This document shows, piece by piece, positions 34,780-45,539 of a stretch of 64,000 bases of DNA (position 1 is its first letter; each line of letters starts with the position of its first letter). The stretch is from NCBI GenBank assembly GCA_016648135.1, contig JADDOH010004219.1:1-64000 (forward strand), in the 5' to 3' direction. Both the position numbers and the translations under genes were made by a program. The notes under the pieces were generated by a model. That model made no database searches. It saw nothing but the letters and a program-made list of their open reading frames with translations, and was not told the origin of the DNA. Origin of the DNA: Agrypnia vestita (taxonomy: Eukaryota > Arthropoda > Insecta > Trichoptera > Phryganeidae).

Positions 34780-35820
34780 GCACACTTCAGTTTTTTGGGA
34801 AGAAATCAAATAATAAAGAGATATTTTTAGAGATTTTTGACATAGATATTTGTCTAGACATGTGTCATTTTCAGTCAATGAATTATTTAATTACATGATG
34901 GTAAACTTAATTTACAAAGAGAGGGAGTAAAATAAAAACTTGGTTTCTATGGGTTAGTTTTTTAACAATACTTTCTTATTGATTGTGTCATTTGTATTAC
35001 ACTTCATAGGTACAAAATAACATTTTTTATATGTGAATATCTCAGAAACATGACGCTTTAGGATTTTATGACCGAATAGTTTTATGTTTGTATGAAAGTC
35101 CTCTATCGATTTATATACATTTAATTTGTGGCTAAGATTTTTTATAAAATGGCGGCGAATATGCAAACTTTGTATGGGAGAGGCTACAACCCCTTTAAGA
35201 TTTTTTGCAATAGGGAGATCATACTAATGCCTTAAATTCTCTAGTATCATATCACCTCAAGCTCTCGGTAAAATAATTCCAGAGACGTGTGATGCCTTTT
35301 GTTTAATGTTCTGCGAAAAGATTACCTGCAGGTACCTAATAAAATAGTTTCGTTTAAAATATTCATTTATTTAGATTTTAATACTTACGACCGCCAAATT
35401 TTGATTTCAGTTTTGCCATCAGGGCACTCAACTGCACCAGGATACTTATTTTTAAGAAAATCGAGTGAGGCCTTAAAATAAAGTTTAGCCTTTATTTATA
35501 GTTAAATCTAAAGAGAAAAATACGAATCAAAATTATAAAATATGTTTTAAAAAATATTAACGATTAATTTATATGAATAATTTTATAACCATATTCACAT
35601 TGGCATCAGGCTCCAATTCTTTTAGTTTTTGCAGCAATTTTGGGTCGATCGTGGTATTTTTTACGCGCTAAAGATACGGTTCCAATTTATAAACTTCGAT
35701 TTCTTTACAACGCTTAAGACTTTTCATTTAAAAAACATTGCACGCAACATAACCTCTTCCTGTCACAGCTACGACATCACATAATAGAGAGATACTGAGA
35801 GCATAGAATAGAGAATATAA
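34780..35820. other. Unassigned stretch
   Basis: No supported gene or repeat. The frame at 34954-35166 is AT-rich with no signature. Confidence 0.45.
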
Positions 35821-35825
35821 ACTGA

Positions 35826-36022
35826 GAGCGCCACACACGCACAGATTTGTCAGCCGCGGACGCACAGACAAAAAGTATAGAATTTCAATTCTTCTGCGGT
35901 CACCTGTACAGGTCTGGAAACCTCCACACGCGAACACCACACACGTTGCGGTACGTCTCTAGAGGTTGACCGAACAGACGTACCTCTACGGTCTACCGGA
36001 GCGTGTATGGCCGCCTTTAGAT
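35826..36022 (-). repeat. Dispersed repeat N, copy 3
   Basis: Read on the minus strand it starts AAAGGCGGCCATACACGCTC, runs through GTAGAGGTACGTCTGTTCGG, and shares the CACCTGTACAGGTCTGG region with 33370-33525. It is GC-richer than its flanks. Overlapping frames are incidental. Confidence 0.8.
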
Positions 36023-36105
36023 ACACTCCAGCCCTAAAAATACTGACAGATCCCAATATACCGGCTGCCGTTGAGTACTCGCGAAGTTGTGTAGGTACAT
36101 TTTAT

Positions 36106-36131
36106 CGCTTAGAGTATAAATACTCTAAGCT
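36106..36131. repeat. Perfect palindrome
   Basis: GCTTAGAGTATAAATACTCTAAGC is a self-complementary sequence of two 12-nt halves. It may be an insertion footprint or a small hairpin. Confidence 0.9.
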
Positions 36132-36294
36132 TTATCGGGTCGGCTTGGGAGCTTTAGGCTCCAAATTTGTTATTTGTTATGTTCACCCTAAAACATTGTC
36201 TCTCTTTGTGTTCGGCTGTATAATTTTTTGCCCCATAATGTCCAATGAGATAGGCCAATCCGTTGAAAATTGCTCCAAATCTCTCCATTTCTTT

Positions 36295-36390
36295 TTATAA
36301 ATTTTAATTAAATAACTTTGTATAAATCACTTAAATCCCTTATAAACCATTCAAGTGGCTTATACAAAGTTATTTAATTAAAATTTATAA
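36295..36390. repeat. Perfect 31-bp inverted repeat (hairpin MITE-like)
   Basis: Positions 36295-36325 and 36360-36390 are exact reverse complements (arms begin TTATAAATTTTAATTAAATA) with a 34-nt loop. The arms are very AT-rich. This may be a tiny MITE or a recent hairpin. Confidence 0.92.
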
Positions 36391-36454
36391 TTATGTCCGA
36401 CCACAAAGTTAACGCTGTAAACATCTAAAATAGTTTTTTTTATTCCTCCCCTTC

Positions 36455-36800
36455 ACCCCTTCCCCCCTGGTATATTTTCTATGCAAATCTGTACCGTTTG
36501 ACGATATACTTATTCTTTAGGTCCCGGTGGGTAACACAGGCAATATTCCCCCACCCCCTTTACCGCACCTCCTCGCCACGATATATATTCTGTACCAATT
36601 TACACCGTTTGACCGATCTAACCCAATTTTTGGACACTTATTCTTACGGACCCGGCGGGTAATATAGATGCTATTTCCCCTCTCCTTTTACCCCACCACC
36701 TCCCAGGGGTATATTTTCTATACAAATATACACCGTTTTACCGATCCGACCCAAATTTTGTATATATTTTCCTGAGGACCCGGCGGAAAACATAGGCCAC
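36455..36800 (-). repeat. Imperfect tandem repeat, about 110-135 bp units
   Basis: Three units share TATATTTTCTATGCAAAT or a variant, an ACCGTTTGACCGAT-like stretch, GGACCCGGCGGGTAA and a C-rich run. It is followed at 36800-37110 by sequence ending CGCCGGGTACGAACAGCTGG, the antisense of an ACTAGCTGT-type retroelement start. The tandem array is probably the body of that degenerate RTE or SINE-type element. Confidence 0.7.
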
Positions 36801-37109
36801 ATTTCCCTCCTGGACAAACTATCCATCTCAGCCTAGATTAAATGGAAACCTTATTTTTATTTTTCCTTGCAAAACATTTTTTTTATTTAATTTTTTTTTA
36901 CGAATATTTTTTTTACAAGGTAGTGACAGTTGTCATAAACTCGTGTGTAGTAGAGGAGTATCATTACCTTATGCATTTACAAAGAATTTTGTGAAAAATG
37001 TACATATTCATCAGGTAATGAGTATATATATAGACAATGGAACCTTTGTTTCTTTCTACAAACTTATTTTTCACTTAACGTGCAACGCCGGGTACGAACA
37101 GCTGGTAGA

Positions 37110-38010
37110 GTAATAATATAATTTTAAAAATGTACATAATTCAGTATGTATCAGATATGTTAGAAATATAAATGTATACAAGTTATTTAAATGAAGTAAA
37201 TAAAATATATGTTTCGTAGAAAATATACGTAAAGTAATAATGGAATATTCAGTAAAGATAAATTGAAGTTAGTAATGAATTAAAATTAATTAATTAAGTA
37301 AGAATATTAATGGAAGTTCTTTTTATGTATTTTTTTAAATTCACCTTTTAACGATTTTGGATTTTCAGTAAGTAGTTGATTGAAATATTTAATTCCTACA
37401 AAAGAATAGTGATTTTGCACTGCACTAGTATTATATTATTAGGATTATTAATATTGCTCCTATATTTTGAAAGGATGGAATTGATTGACACCTACAGCTA
37501 CCAGGAAATGTCATTAAGAAGAATAAAAATTACACGTATACCTACTTACAGATAACCTAGTATTTCTGCATTCAACGAAGCTGTCCGATGACATAGTCAT
37601 TTCACGAATCTGTCAAATTTATGAACGCTCCTTGGCTTTGGGTTAAAGTGGCAAGGTTATCTAATTACATCGGCATTTTTCCCAATTAAACCGACAGGGA
37701 AGCGACCTCAGAATGTATCTCGTTACGTGAGAGGAGATGTTCTCACGAGAATGGTCGGAAATGTGCGGCGTCACGGCTCTCTCACCGGGCGAATCAACTC
37801 ACGTCCAACGTTCAACCGTTGAAACTCTAGCGCTTGAGGAAACTGGCTACAGCCTTACTCTGACACGGTCCATCCAGGGTCAAACCGTTTAAGTTCATAT
37901 TAATCATGAATAAAATATATTATTATAATGATTCATATATTCAGTCCTTCTGTATGTGTGAATCCTTATACCTTTACGTAACGTCAAATCAATCAAATCA
38001 GATACAATAA
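37110..38010. other. Unassigned stretch
   Basis: The part 37680-37900 is less AT-rich but shows no recognisable coding. Confidence 0.45.
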
Positions 38011-38078
38011 AAATATATTTAACTGTAATTTCGGATATTTTATACGCACCGTATGTATTACCGAGAAGCGAATCTCGA

Positions 38079-38104
38079 CGTTTCGTTGGATACTTATGCA
38101 ACGT
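38079..38104 (-). ncRNA. Hammerhead-like motif, left arm
   Basis: On the minus strand CTGATGA (38110 down to 38104) is followed by GTTGCAT, AAGT, ATCCAAC and GAAAC. Stem II has one mismatch relative to the right-arm copy. Confidence 0.55.
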
Positions 38105-38174
38105 CATCAGGAGGACGACCTTTACCCGCGGAGACAAGGCAAAAATCTTATCAACAGAACCGCACCTTATACCC

Positions 38175-38279
38175 AGATTAGTTAGGGAGTCCATTGAAAT
38201 ATTCAATCATCCCAATTTCAATAGAGATGACAGTTACAAGTTATCAAGTATTTGGCGCCCTGTTCGACGACGACACTGA
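38175..38279 (+). pseudogene. Penelope-like polyprotein C-terminus (truncated)
   Basis: It covers 34 codons ending at TGA (38277-38279). The I-E-I-x-x-H-P-N-x-F-N-R-x-D pattern near the C-terminus is characteristic of Penelope-like ORFs from insects. Reverse transcriptase and most of the endonuclease are absent, so this is a dead 3' fragment. Confidence 0.85.
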
Positions 38280-38458
38280 TTCAACCCTTGAGAGAAGTCG
38301 CAGTAAAATCCGCCGACGTAACTAGTACATATTGCACACTGGCGACCTCTATTGTAGAAGAAGAGAACACTCCACAACAAAGTGCATACAATTTACGCCT
38401 TAGAAAGCAGCACCTTTAATCAGTCCGACCTCCACCTCCGCGGGTAAAGGTCGTCTTC

Positions 38459-38489
38459 CTGATGACGTTGGATAAGTATCCAACGAAAC
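38459..38489 (+). ncRNA. Hammerhead-like ribozyme motif, right arm
   Basis: CTGATGA (38459-38465) is followed by C, then a perfect 7-bp stem GTTGGAT/ATCCAAC closed by an AAGT loop, then GAAAC (38485-38489). Downstream CGAGA and TCTCG can form stem III, followed by GTA as a possible cleavage triplet. One extra nucleotide before stem II departs from the strict consensus, so catalytic activity is uncertain. Confidence 0.6.
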
Positions 38490-38559
38490 GTCGAGATTCG
38501 CTTCTCGGTAATACATACGGTGCGTATAAAATATACGAAATTACAGTTAAATATGTCTA

Positions 38560-40340
38560 ACGACCGTAATAACAACCTTAACTCTTTAATAAAAATATAT
38601 TCTATGAACACTTCTTCAATGGCACTACAGTCCGAACGAGTCTTAGCCGTCTTCGTCTTCCGGCTCCATAATACTCGTTATTTTGCTGCTCATTTCCAAT
38701 CAATTTCTAGCAGCAAGTTCTTAACATCGTTCTTCAACTTATCGCATTGTTTTCTTTGTCACCTTAGCAGAGCCATGCTCTTATAATTAGTCTTCCTCTC
38801 TCTGGATTTATATCGATTAACCGTTGCCATCTATGCTATGTGTGCAGTTATCTTAGTTTTATTGTGTATATTTTTATGAATATGGTAGAATGAATGGACA
38901 TTAAAATCAGTAGAAGAGAGAAGTAAGTTTTATTTTATTTTTTGTTTTTTTTTTTAATTGTGGGCATCATGCATGTAGTCCCATAAACCATAAACAATGC
39001 GTGTGATATCTAACATAAGCTTTAGTGATGACGGTTATAAACACAATTATAAAATAATTCACCTTAACTCAGGATACGTCCCTCGTTAGAAACGGTAAAA
39101 AGTTACGAAAAACTGCGGTCGTCCAATGTGGCCTTTAAAAAGTCTAGCTTCGCGTTTCAGATATATCGATAGACCATAGATACAATAATAAAATTTAACA
39201 TCAAATTATATTCTCTTTTCTATGCACTCAACTGTCAAGATGACGAAGATGAGTCTACGAACATTGGCGAGATTCCAAAGAATTTATATGTACTTATGTG
39301 GATCAATCTTGCATCGGAACATTTCGTATTAATTGAATAAAATAAAACTAATTAATTCTTCAGAACAATCCCTCGGTGTCCGATTGATCGAGCATTCAAG
39401 CAACGATCATAAAACAAGTTGCCGACAGACTGACTGACGATAAATTATAAATTGATCTATCATATAAGAGCAGTAATCGCAGCTATGGGTAATGATGCAT
39501 CGAAATGAAAACATTCGACTCCCGGCAGCGACATGGAAGTGATATTCATGATAAAGTATTAAAACGAGTTTTAAAAAACAAATGTTTACTAAGCGGGTAC
39601 TAAATTTGTAACGAAAACTACGAAATATAGGTTGATTTTTTACTCACGGCACTGCATAATCGGCCACTGATGAATCAGTTTTTATTAAAATATAAAAGTA
39701 CCTACTTAGATTTGATTAATGTTAAATTATTTTATGGATAGGGAATGAAATAATATTGATCACATCTTAATTATAATAATCACTCTGTGTCCTTCATCAG
39801 CTGAAATTAGTGGGCGAAGAAAATAATTTTTTGTTAAAAGTGAACATTACATTTTATTATATTAATAATATTATGTAAACCAGCAAGAAATTTCGGAAAG
39901 TTTTAAAAACGCTTATAATCAATGTGTTAAATTAAAATTTATTTTAAACAACAATATGCAGCGCGCGGTGTACATAACCGATACTATGTGTCACTGACAT
40001 CAAGTGTGTTGTGGCATTATTGTTTAGCGTGAAGCGACTCATATAACTTTGTCTATTTTTCGCATAGATATCGCTAATGCACATCGATGTGTGTATCGGT
40101 ACACAACGCATTCTTAGAGTGCCATGACCAAAAAATCGACCCGTAGCAAGTTGGAAAATTTCTTAGCATTTTTTTACATTCTCAATTTTACCTTGTGTTT
40201 TATTTTCAACTTTACCATTGATCAAAACGAATCTCCCACCTCGTTCTCCTTCCCTTTAGACTGCGGAGTCGAATTGCAATAGAATTGAATGCATTCATTT
40301 TTAAATTAAATTAAATTCATTCAACAAATGCATTCAATTC
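38560..40340. other. Unassigned stretch
   Basis: The frame at 38520-38786 has no recognised family. A region rich in 'gaatgcattcat' palindromes lies at 40285-40340. No gene is supported. Confidence 0.45.
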
Positions 40341-40520
40341 GGCGGCCTTTGTAGCCCAGTGGACATGATTCTGGCTTCTTACACCGAGGGTTCCGGGTTC
40401 GATTTCCGGTGAGGTCACAGTTAATCTGTATGATTAACTCAAGCCTGGGTGTTTTGTGATGTTTCTCGCTCTTGTAATTGGGCCTCTTGGCCTGTTGATG
40501 CGTAACATAAAAAGAAAAAT
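40341..40520 (+). mobile_element. tRNA-derived SINE (family S1), complete copy
   Basis: The head is GGCGGCCTTTGTAGCCCAGT. A B box GGGTTCGATTTCCGGTGAGG is followed by CTCAAGCCTGGGTGTTTTGT and a GGGCCTCTTGGCCTGTTGAT body, then an A-rich tail. The pol III boxes at tRNA-like spacing identify it as a SINE. Confidence 0.92.
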
Positions 40521-40860
40521 ATGTATAAATCGTCAGATGTCACCGGCATGTATAATAATAATAATAATAACGGGTCAGTATTTTAAATATATTTTTTTTA
40601 AATAATTAAACCGATTTTGTAAAATTAATGAATGATTATTGTATTATCATCAAGAATACGTGTCTCTGCCAAATTTCAGAGGGATTGTTGATCGGGACGT
40701 AGGTCAAATATTGATTACTATGACACTACTCCTCGCTGACAAACAAGCGAAACATAATAAAAGCGTGTAAAAAAATAGGTAAACCGTTGGTTAGTAAAAA
40801 TATTTAATAATGTAACAAGCTTAATTATTAAAGAGCTTATTATTTAAGTAAATAATAAAT

Positions 40861-40916
40861 ATATTTTATAATAATATTTTATATATAATAATATTTTATA
40901 TATAATAATATTTTAG
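40861..40916. repeat. AT-rich minisatellite
   Basis: Three units of about 21 bp of the form AATAATATTTTATATAT. Confidence 0.9.
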
Positions 40917-40919
40917 GAT

Positions 40920-43430
40920 AAGTTGCTTTCTTCAAAAATATTTATTAAAAATTGCGGGATAAATGCAGAATAGGGCGTTGGGAGCTGTCAGATACGCGAA
41001 CTATAGACAATTATTCAATGATTTCCATAGATACATGTAAAACTTCAAAGGAAAAGACTGATTTATCAAACTTACAAACGATTTTAAATTGGAATTACTC
41101 GTTTAATATAAGAGTGCGACATTATTTTATGGACATTTTTGGAATCAGGACATTCAATTATACAGGAAAAATATGAGGCATTCCACCCCGATGGAATGCC
41201 TCATACGTAGAAAACAGTTTGATAAAGCTGTTATTATTTTTTTTAAAACTGTCACAAGTGAATCTATTGTAATACAAAAATAAACACTGTAACATAATGC
41301 GTATGTTTGTACATCAAATTGATTGTGATGAAAATTGCTCCCGCGAAAATAAATAATAATTAATTTAAAAAAGCCGAGACGGCAACACCGTTTCCAACGG
41401 TATCGCGGCATTCAATCCAACCTCAAAATTATAATACATATTATTATCATTATTCACTTAATGAATCCACCGATGAGACCACTTTTAAAAACGTGTTACG
41501 GCGTTGTTTTAATCTCACGGCTGCAGAGGAAACAATCGTCGAATCAATTGTTGAACGAAGCAGATTTTGTGTGGAAATCATTAAAAAATAATACAGCATT
41601 GTAAATTGCAATCAGACGAACTAAAAAGTCAGACGGAGAGGCCAGATGTAACGACGCTGTGAGACAAAAGCAATTAGGTAGGTAGGTACTCGGAAAAATA
41701 ACTTCAATAGCCTGACTAGTTTCTGTAACATGGCGAATGCATTATATTCAGATTTAAACGTAAAATCAGGAATGCACCTTTTAATACTTTTTATTATTTG
41801 AAAACTATTTTGCGATTTCATCTAATACAATGTTAATAAATGTATCTATAGATAGATAAAAAATTAACCCATAAAAACTAAGTTTTTATTATACTCCCTT
41901 TCTTTGTAAAAGTATAACAACAATTAAAGACGAATTAATACATATAACATAACATAACAGTAATTTAATATATTTCTAAAATGTCAGATGTTTTGAGCTT
42001 AGATTAAATTCTAAAAACATTTGTCAGTCAATTTAGATTTTCGACATTCGTAGTGAAGTACCTATTATGTGTACCGACGGAGTAATTCAAATTTAGAAAA
42101 TATTCCGCGACGTTATCGGGCCGCCGTTGCTAATCAAACTTTTCTAATGATTCCAATTTGAAAAAACCAATAAAATTCCTAAAAATCCGAAATTATACTA
42201 TAATTATTAATTTTTTAACGAAAATTTAATAGATCTTCTTGATCGTCGCCACGAGTCTACTTGCCAAGTTTCAACTCGATTGGATCACGGGAAAAGTTTA
42301 AAAATTGATCTAAGTTTTTTCATCCGGCAAGCCGGCAAGCAGACGCCACGAGTTAAAAGAAGGGAAGTAAAAAACGAGCGAGCCTTTTAGTAGTTGCATC
42401 TGATGTGTAACATTTGACATCTCCCAAATAAAGATATCAATTGAGCAGCAATTAAAAATATTATTTGCGCATTTGTTCAAATGCAAGCAAAGCATTTAAA
42501 CAAAATTTAAAATTAGCTAATACCTATATATTTATTAATTGGTAAATACAAGTAAAGAAAATATATGTGTGAATTTATTTATTATTGAATTTTGCCGCAC
42601 TAGGTAGGTACTTACCGTACACATACGCATTTTGTAATCAAAAATTAATTTTTTACTTTTTAGCAAATTTATAATGTATCATAATTTAATAATAAATAAA
42701 TACTCCCCGAGTAGGTAACTGCAAAACTTATTTCGAAAACAAAGAAATATAACAAGCACCGTGCGCAGTAAAGATAAGACATTTCTCTTCTGGGTGCAAT
42801 TTTATGTTCGCAGGACGTCCGTAGGTGCTTAAATGCAAGTAACTGTTGTGTTGACGGAAATGCTACCTGCGCGAGTGCCCGCGCTTTGATAGGAATGTTT
42901 CCTTTAATGTGCCAGTCACATTCTGACACTGTCACATAATATGGTCCCATTGCCGCCGATCCCGTAACGGTGACTGGGTCGGATTGGGTAACCGTTACTG
43001 TAATATAATCATTTATCGCAAACCAGCAGACAGCAAACGGCCGTCGGCGATCTCTGCTGCTAGGACCTGCGGACGGATACTTGTGACAGCTACGCCACCA
43101 TTGCGTTTAGGGTTCGTAAAAAATATTTTAATGCACATTTGTATTCATAATGCTTTACCAAAAGGTATGCCATGTGTCTAAGAATGTGTCCTATCTGCTT
43201 GCTCCTTCGATTTTCGATGGCGTCTGTTGTGGACCTCTTCTCAGAACATCGTCATTTGAAATTCAGTCCAGCTTATATTTTATTAATATTTGTTTGCGTT
43301 ATCTTAATAATAATAATAATCTTGTCTGCAATTATATAACATTGTACACATTGTCTTATTTGACGTGATGTAAATTGACAGATGTCTTGATATTTCTCGT
43401 CGAAACCTTACGTGTATAAAAATAAATGCG
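40920..43430. other. Mostly unassigned stretch
   Basis: It contains a 13-bp-arm hairpin (ATGAGGCATTCCA and its complement, 41172-41203) and the repeat R copy at 42020-42120. Open frames at 41154, 42669 and 42984 have no family signature. Confidence 0.4.
42020..42120. repeat. Dispersed repeat pair member R2
   Basis: Inverted relative of 34672-34775. Landmarks are ATTCGTAGTGAAGTACC and ACCGACGGAGTAATTCAA. Confidence 0.7.
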
Positions 43431-43439
43431 TCCCGTCTA

Positions 43440-43530
43440 TTTTGTGTTAGGATATCATAACTATGAGGTTATTCCGAGAATAGGGGATAAGCTATCCTTC
43501 TCTAGCACCACATCTCGAAGGATTTTGTCT
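43440..43530 (-). mobile_element. Possible LINE coding scrap
   Basis: On the minus strand one frame reads FEMWCxRRIAYPLFSE. The E-M-W-C-W-R-R motif is common in the C-terminal third of insect LINE reverse transcriptase ORFs. Only about 25 codons are seen and a stop replaces W, so confidence is low. Confidence 0.35.
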
Positions 43531-43939
43531 TTCTCTGGGTATCTGGTAATGGTTATTTGCTAAGTAAGGTTTAACATCCATGTAGTAGGTACATTATATC
43601 AAAGTGACGGACATAGTTACACTGTGCAACAATGTACGTCACTAACGTTACCAGATGGCGCTGTTTATAAGATAACACAAACGTACTACGATTTCGCAAT
43701 AATTTTATTTATTAAGAAAATTAAATTTTAATCGACATTAGTGAAAAACTGAATCAAATTAAGTAGAATAATTTCAGTAATGAGAGATTATAATGTCATT
43801 TGCATAAAAAGAAACGGCGATTTAATTCATATTGAAAAAAAATTGCTTACATTTTCGATTTCGCGATTTTCTTTTGTTGTGACTAATAATGCATAATTGA
43901 TTACAAATTAATGTCAAGCTGAAATTCAAACATAAAAAG

Positions 43940-43975
43940 TCCGTCATTTCTGACGGGTTTATATATAGCTAGTGC
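43940..43975 (-). repeat. Repeat Q end fragment
   Basis: CCGTCATTTCTGACGGGTTT followed by TAGCTAGT is the inverted form of the ACTAGCTGTAACCCGTCAAA start at 23618. Confidence 0.5.
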
Positions 43976-44380
43976 CTACACATTATATAAATCCAAGTCC
44001 CAAAAATTTCAAAGCCTCACTGAACGACTTAACAAGTTTACACACATTTTTAAAGGTCAAATACTTTGAATAGCTTTATGCGTGTCGGATGATTTCACTT
44101 TTTGCATTTAATGATTCAAGTATTGAAAAAACGGACATCACCTTGGCGGGAAACGAGTTTGTCCAGAACAAAATGGAGATGCAAGCACGTCACGAATCGC
44201 GATTGTTGATTGGGCCGCAAATACAGTCTAAATTCTAACACCCCGTCGGATTAGGATGCGATTTTAGAGAGCGAAATTGGACGGAATAGAGAGGTGAAAT
44301 AATTTACACTTCAAAACCAATCAGACATGTCGCTTAAAAAGATGCAAAGTACAAACCAATCTTTGGAAAATTATAACGTA

Positions 44381-44640
44381 CTAGCTGTGCCCGCGCAGCT
44401 TCGCACGCATAGATTTTTAGTACACTGTTTGGATCGTCATAGAATTTTCGCGAACCTTCTAGAACATTCTCCTTCCAGAACTTTCAAGAAATTTATCGAA
44501 TGTACAGGAACCTTCTAGACACACCGACACACTCCGCCACTCAGTTTAGAATCTTATAGAACTTTCGGGAATTTTCTAGAACCTTCTCCTTCCAGAACTT
44601 TTTAGAGCAGGTTTTTCCGGAACCTTCTAGACTCACCGAC
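44381..44640 (+). repeat. RTE/SINE-like repeat with tandem units rich in GAAnnTTC
   Basis: It starts ACTAGCTGTGCCCGCGCAGC, the usual start of RTE-related repeats in insects. It then carries two tandem units (about 44440-44545 and 44549-44645) that each contain CTTCTAGAA, CTCCTTCCAGAACTTT and CCTTCTAGACxCACCGACAC. The units include the pentamer arrays described separately. Confidence 0.75.
44452..44597 (+). promoter_or_regulatory. Heat-shock-element-like pentamer arrays
   Basis: Alternating GAA and TTC triplets occur exactly every 5 bp: GAA 44452, TTC 44457, GAA 44462, TTC 44467. In a shifted phase come TTC 44473, GAA 44478, TTC 44483 and GAA 44488, continuing with mismatches to 44520. The second tandem unit has GAA 44549, TTA 44554, GAA 44559, TTC 44564, GAA 44569, TTC 44574, GAA 44579 and TTC 44584, then a shift to TTC 44590 and GAA 44595. 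Three or more nGAAn pentamers define a heat shock factor binding site. Whether these sites function is unknown. Confidence 0.6.
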
Positions 44641-44908
44641 ACAGTCGGCGTGCCTATTTTGAAACAATCTGAAGCATTCGCGGCCTTCCCATAACAAAAC
44701 AATGTGCTAGAAAGCACATTTTCGTCACCCACTCCCACCCACGCAAAGCCACCCCCACCAAACTCGCACATTTTTGATGTGACACCAAGGGCTATCCACC
44801 ACCATAACCACCGATGGGTGGTTGTGGCTGGTTATGGAGAAAACTTGGCGAATAGGGAAACACTGGTTTCTTTATATATATTTAATTTTATTATATATAT
44901 ATATATAT

Positions 44909-44972
44909 TCATATGCCAAAACTGCACAGCAGTTTACGGCATGCATGCTCTTAATACTACATTATTTTTAAG

Positions 44973-44980
<8 letters not shown>
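44909..44980 (+). repeat. Microsatellite-associated repeat P, copy 2
   Basis: CATATGCCAAAACTGCACAGC, AGTTTACGGCATGCATGC and TTAATACTACATTATTTTTA lie between TA microsatellites. It is the inverted relative of 20281-20350. Confidence 0.8.
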
Positions 44981-45013
<33 letters not shown>

Positions 45014-45035
45014 TATATATATATATATATATATA
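44981..45035. repeat. TA microsatellite
   Basis: More than 20 alternating TA units with one GATA interruption. Confidence 0.9.
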
Positions 45036-45345
45036 TTATGATATATAATATATAGTTTAGTAGTTAGTACTCTTACGACAACGTGTAAAATTAAAGTTTA
45101 ACTTAAACAGTTATTTGTGACATTTCACAAAGTTCTTACTATTATACTTGTCTTGGAAAATAGTACGTACGTATGACATATATGTAATACTCCTATATTT
45201 AATATTTATATAAATATTATTATGATTGTATAAATCCTTACCATAGACTAGATACGTTCGTGTAGGTTGTTGATGGTTTGTCAATAACATCAATAATGCT
45301 CCTATATTGCTAATGCCCTTAAGTGGAGGTGTCACGGACTAAGCG

Positions 45346-45533
45346 GGGTAGAAAATGCTATTTTTATCTCACTGCTGTCGCTTGACCCGTTGCGTTGTGC
45401 GCAAACGTCGTGTCTCTCATTTATCCCATGTGGCGGCGCTGATTGGATATGAATTGGCGCTAATTCTCGGACATGCGCATGAGACTCGAAGTGACATGGT
45501 ATGGGTGAGACAAACATATATTTCTGCACTGTA
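45346..45533. mobile_element. Probable MITE with imperfect inverted ends
   Basis: The left GGTAGAAAATGCTATTTTTA and TCTCACT are mirrored on the right by GGTGAGACAAACATATATTT and CTGCAC. The interior is GC-richer, with CGCAAACGTCGTG and GGCGGCGCTGATTGG. No target duplication is clear. Confidence 0.45.
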
Positions 45534-45539
45534 GTGATT

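Larger units (their letters stand above)
38013..38557 (+). mobile_element. Penelope-like element 3' end with inverted hammerhead-bearing arms
   Basis: Arms 38013-38133 and 38438-38557 are inverted copies of about 120 bp. Between them, a plus-strand frame (38175-38279) encodes the end of a Penelope-type polyprotein: EIFNHPNFNRDDSYKLS and IWRPV. This is the usual tail after the GIY-YIG endonuclease domain. Each arm contains a hammerhead-like core. The copy is 5'-truncated. Inverted terminal copies plus ribozyme motifs are known features of Penelope-like elements. Confidence 0.85.
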
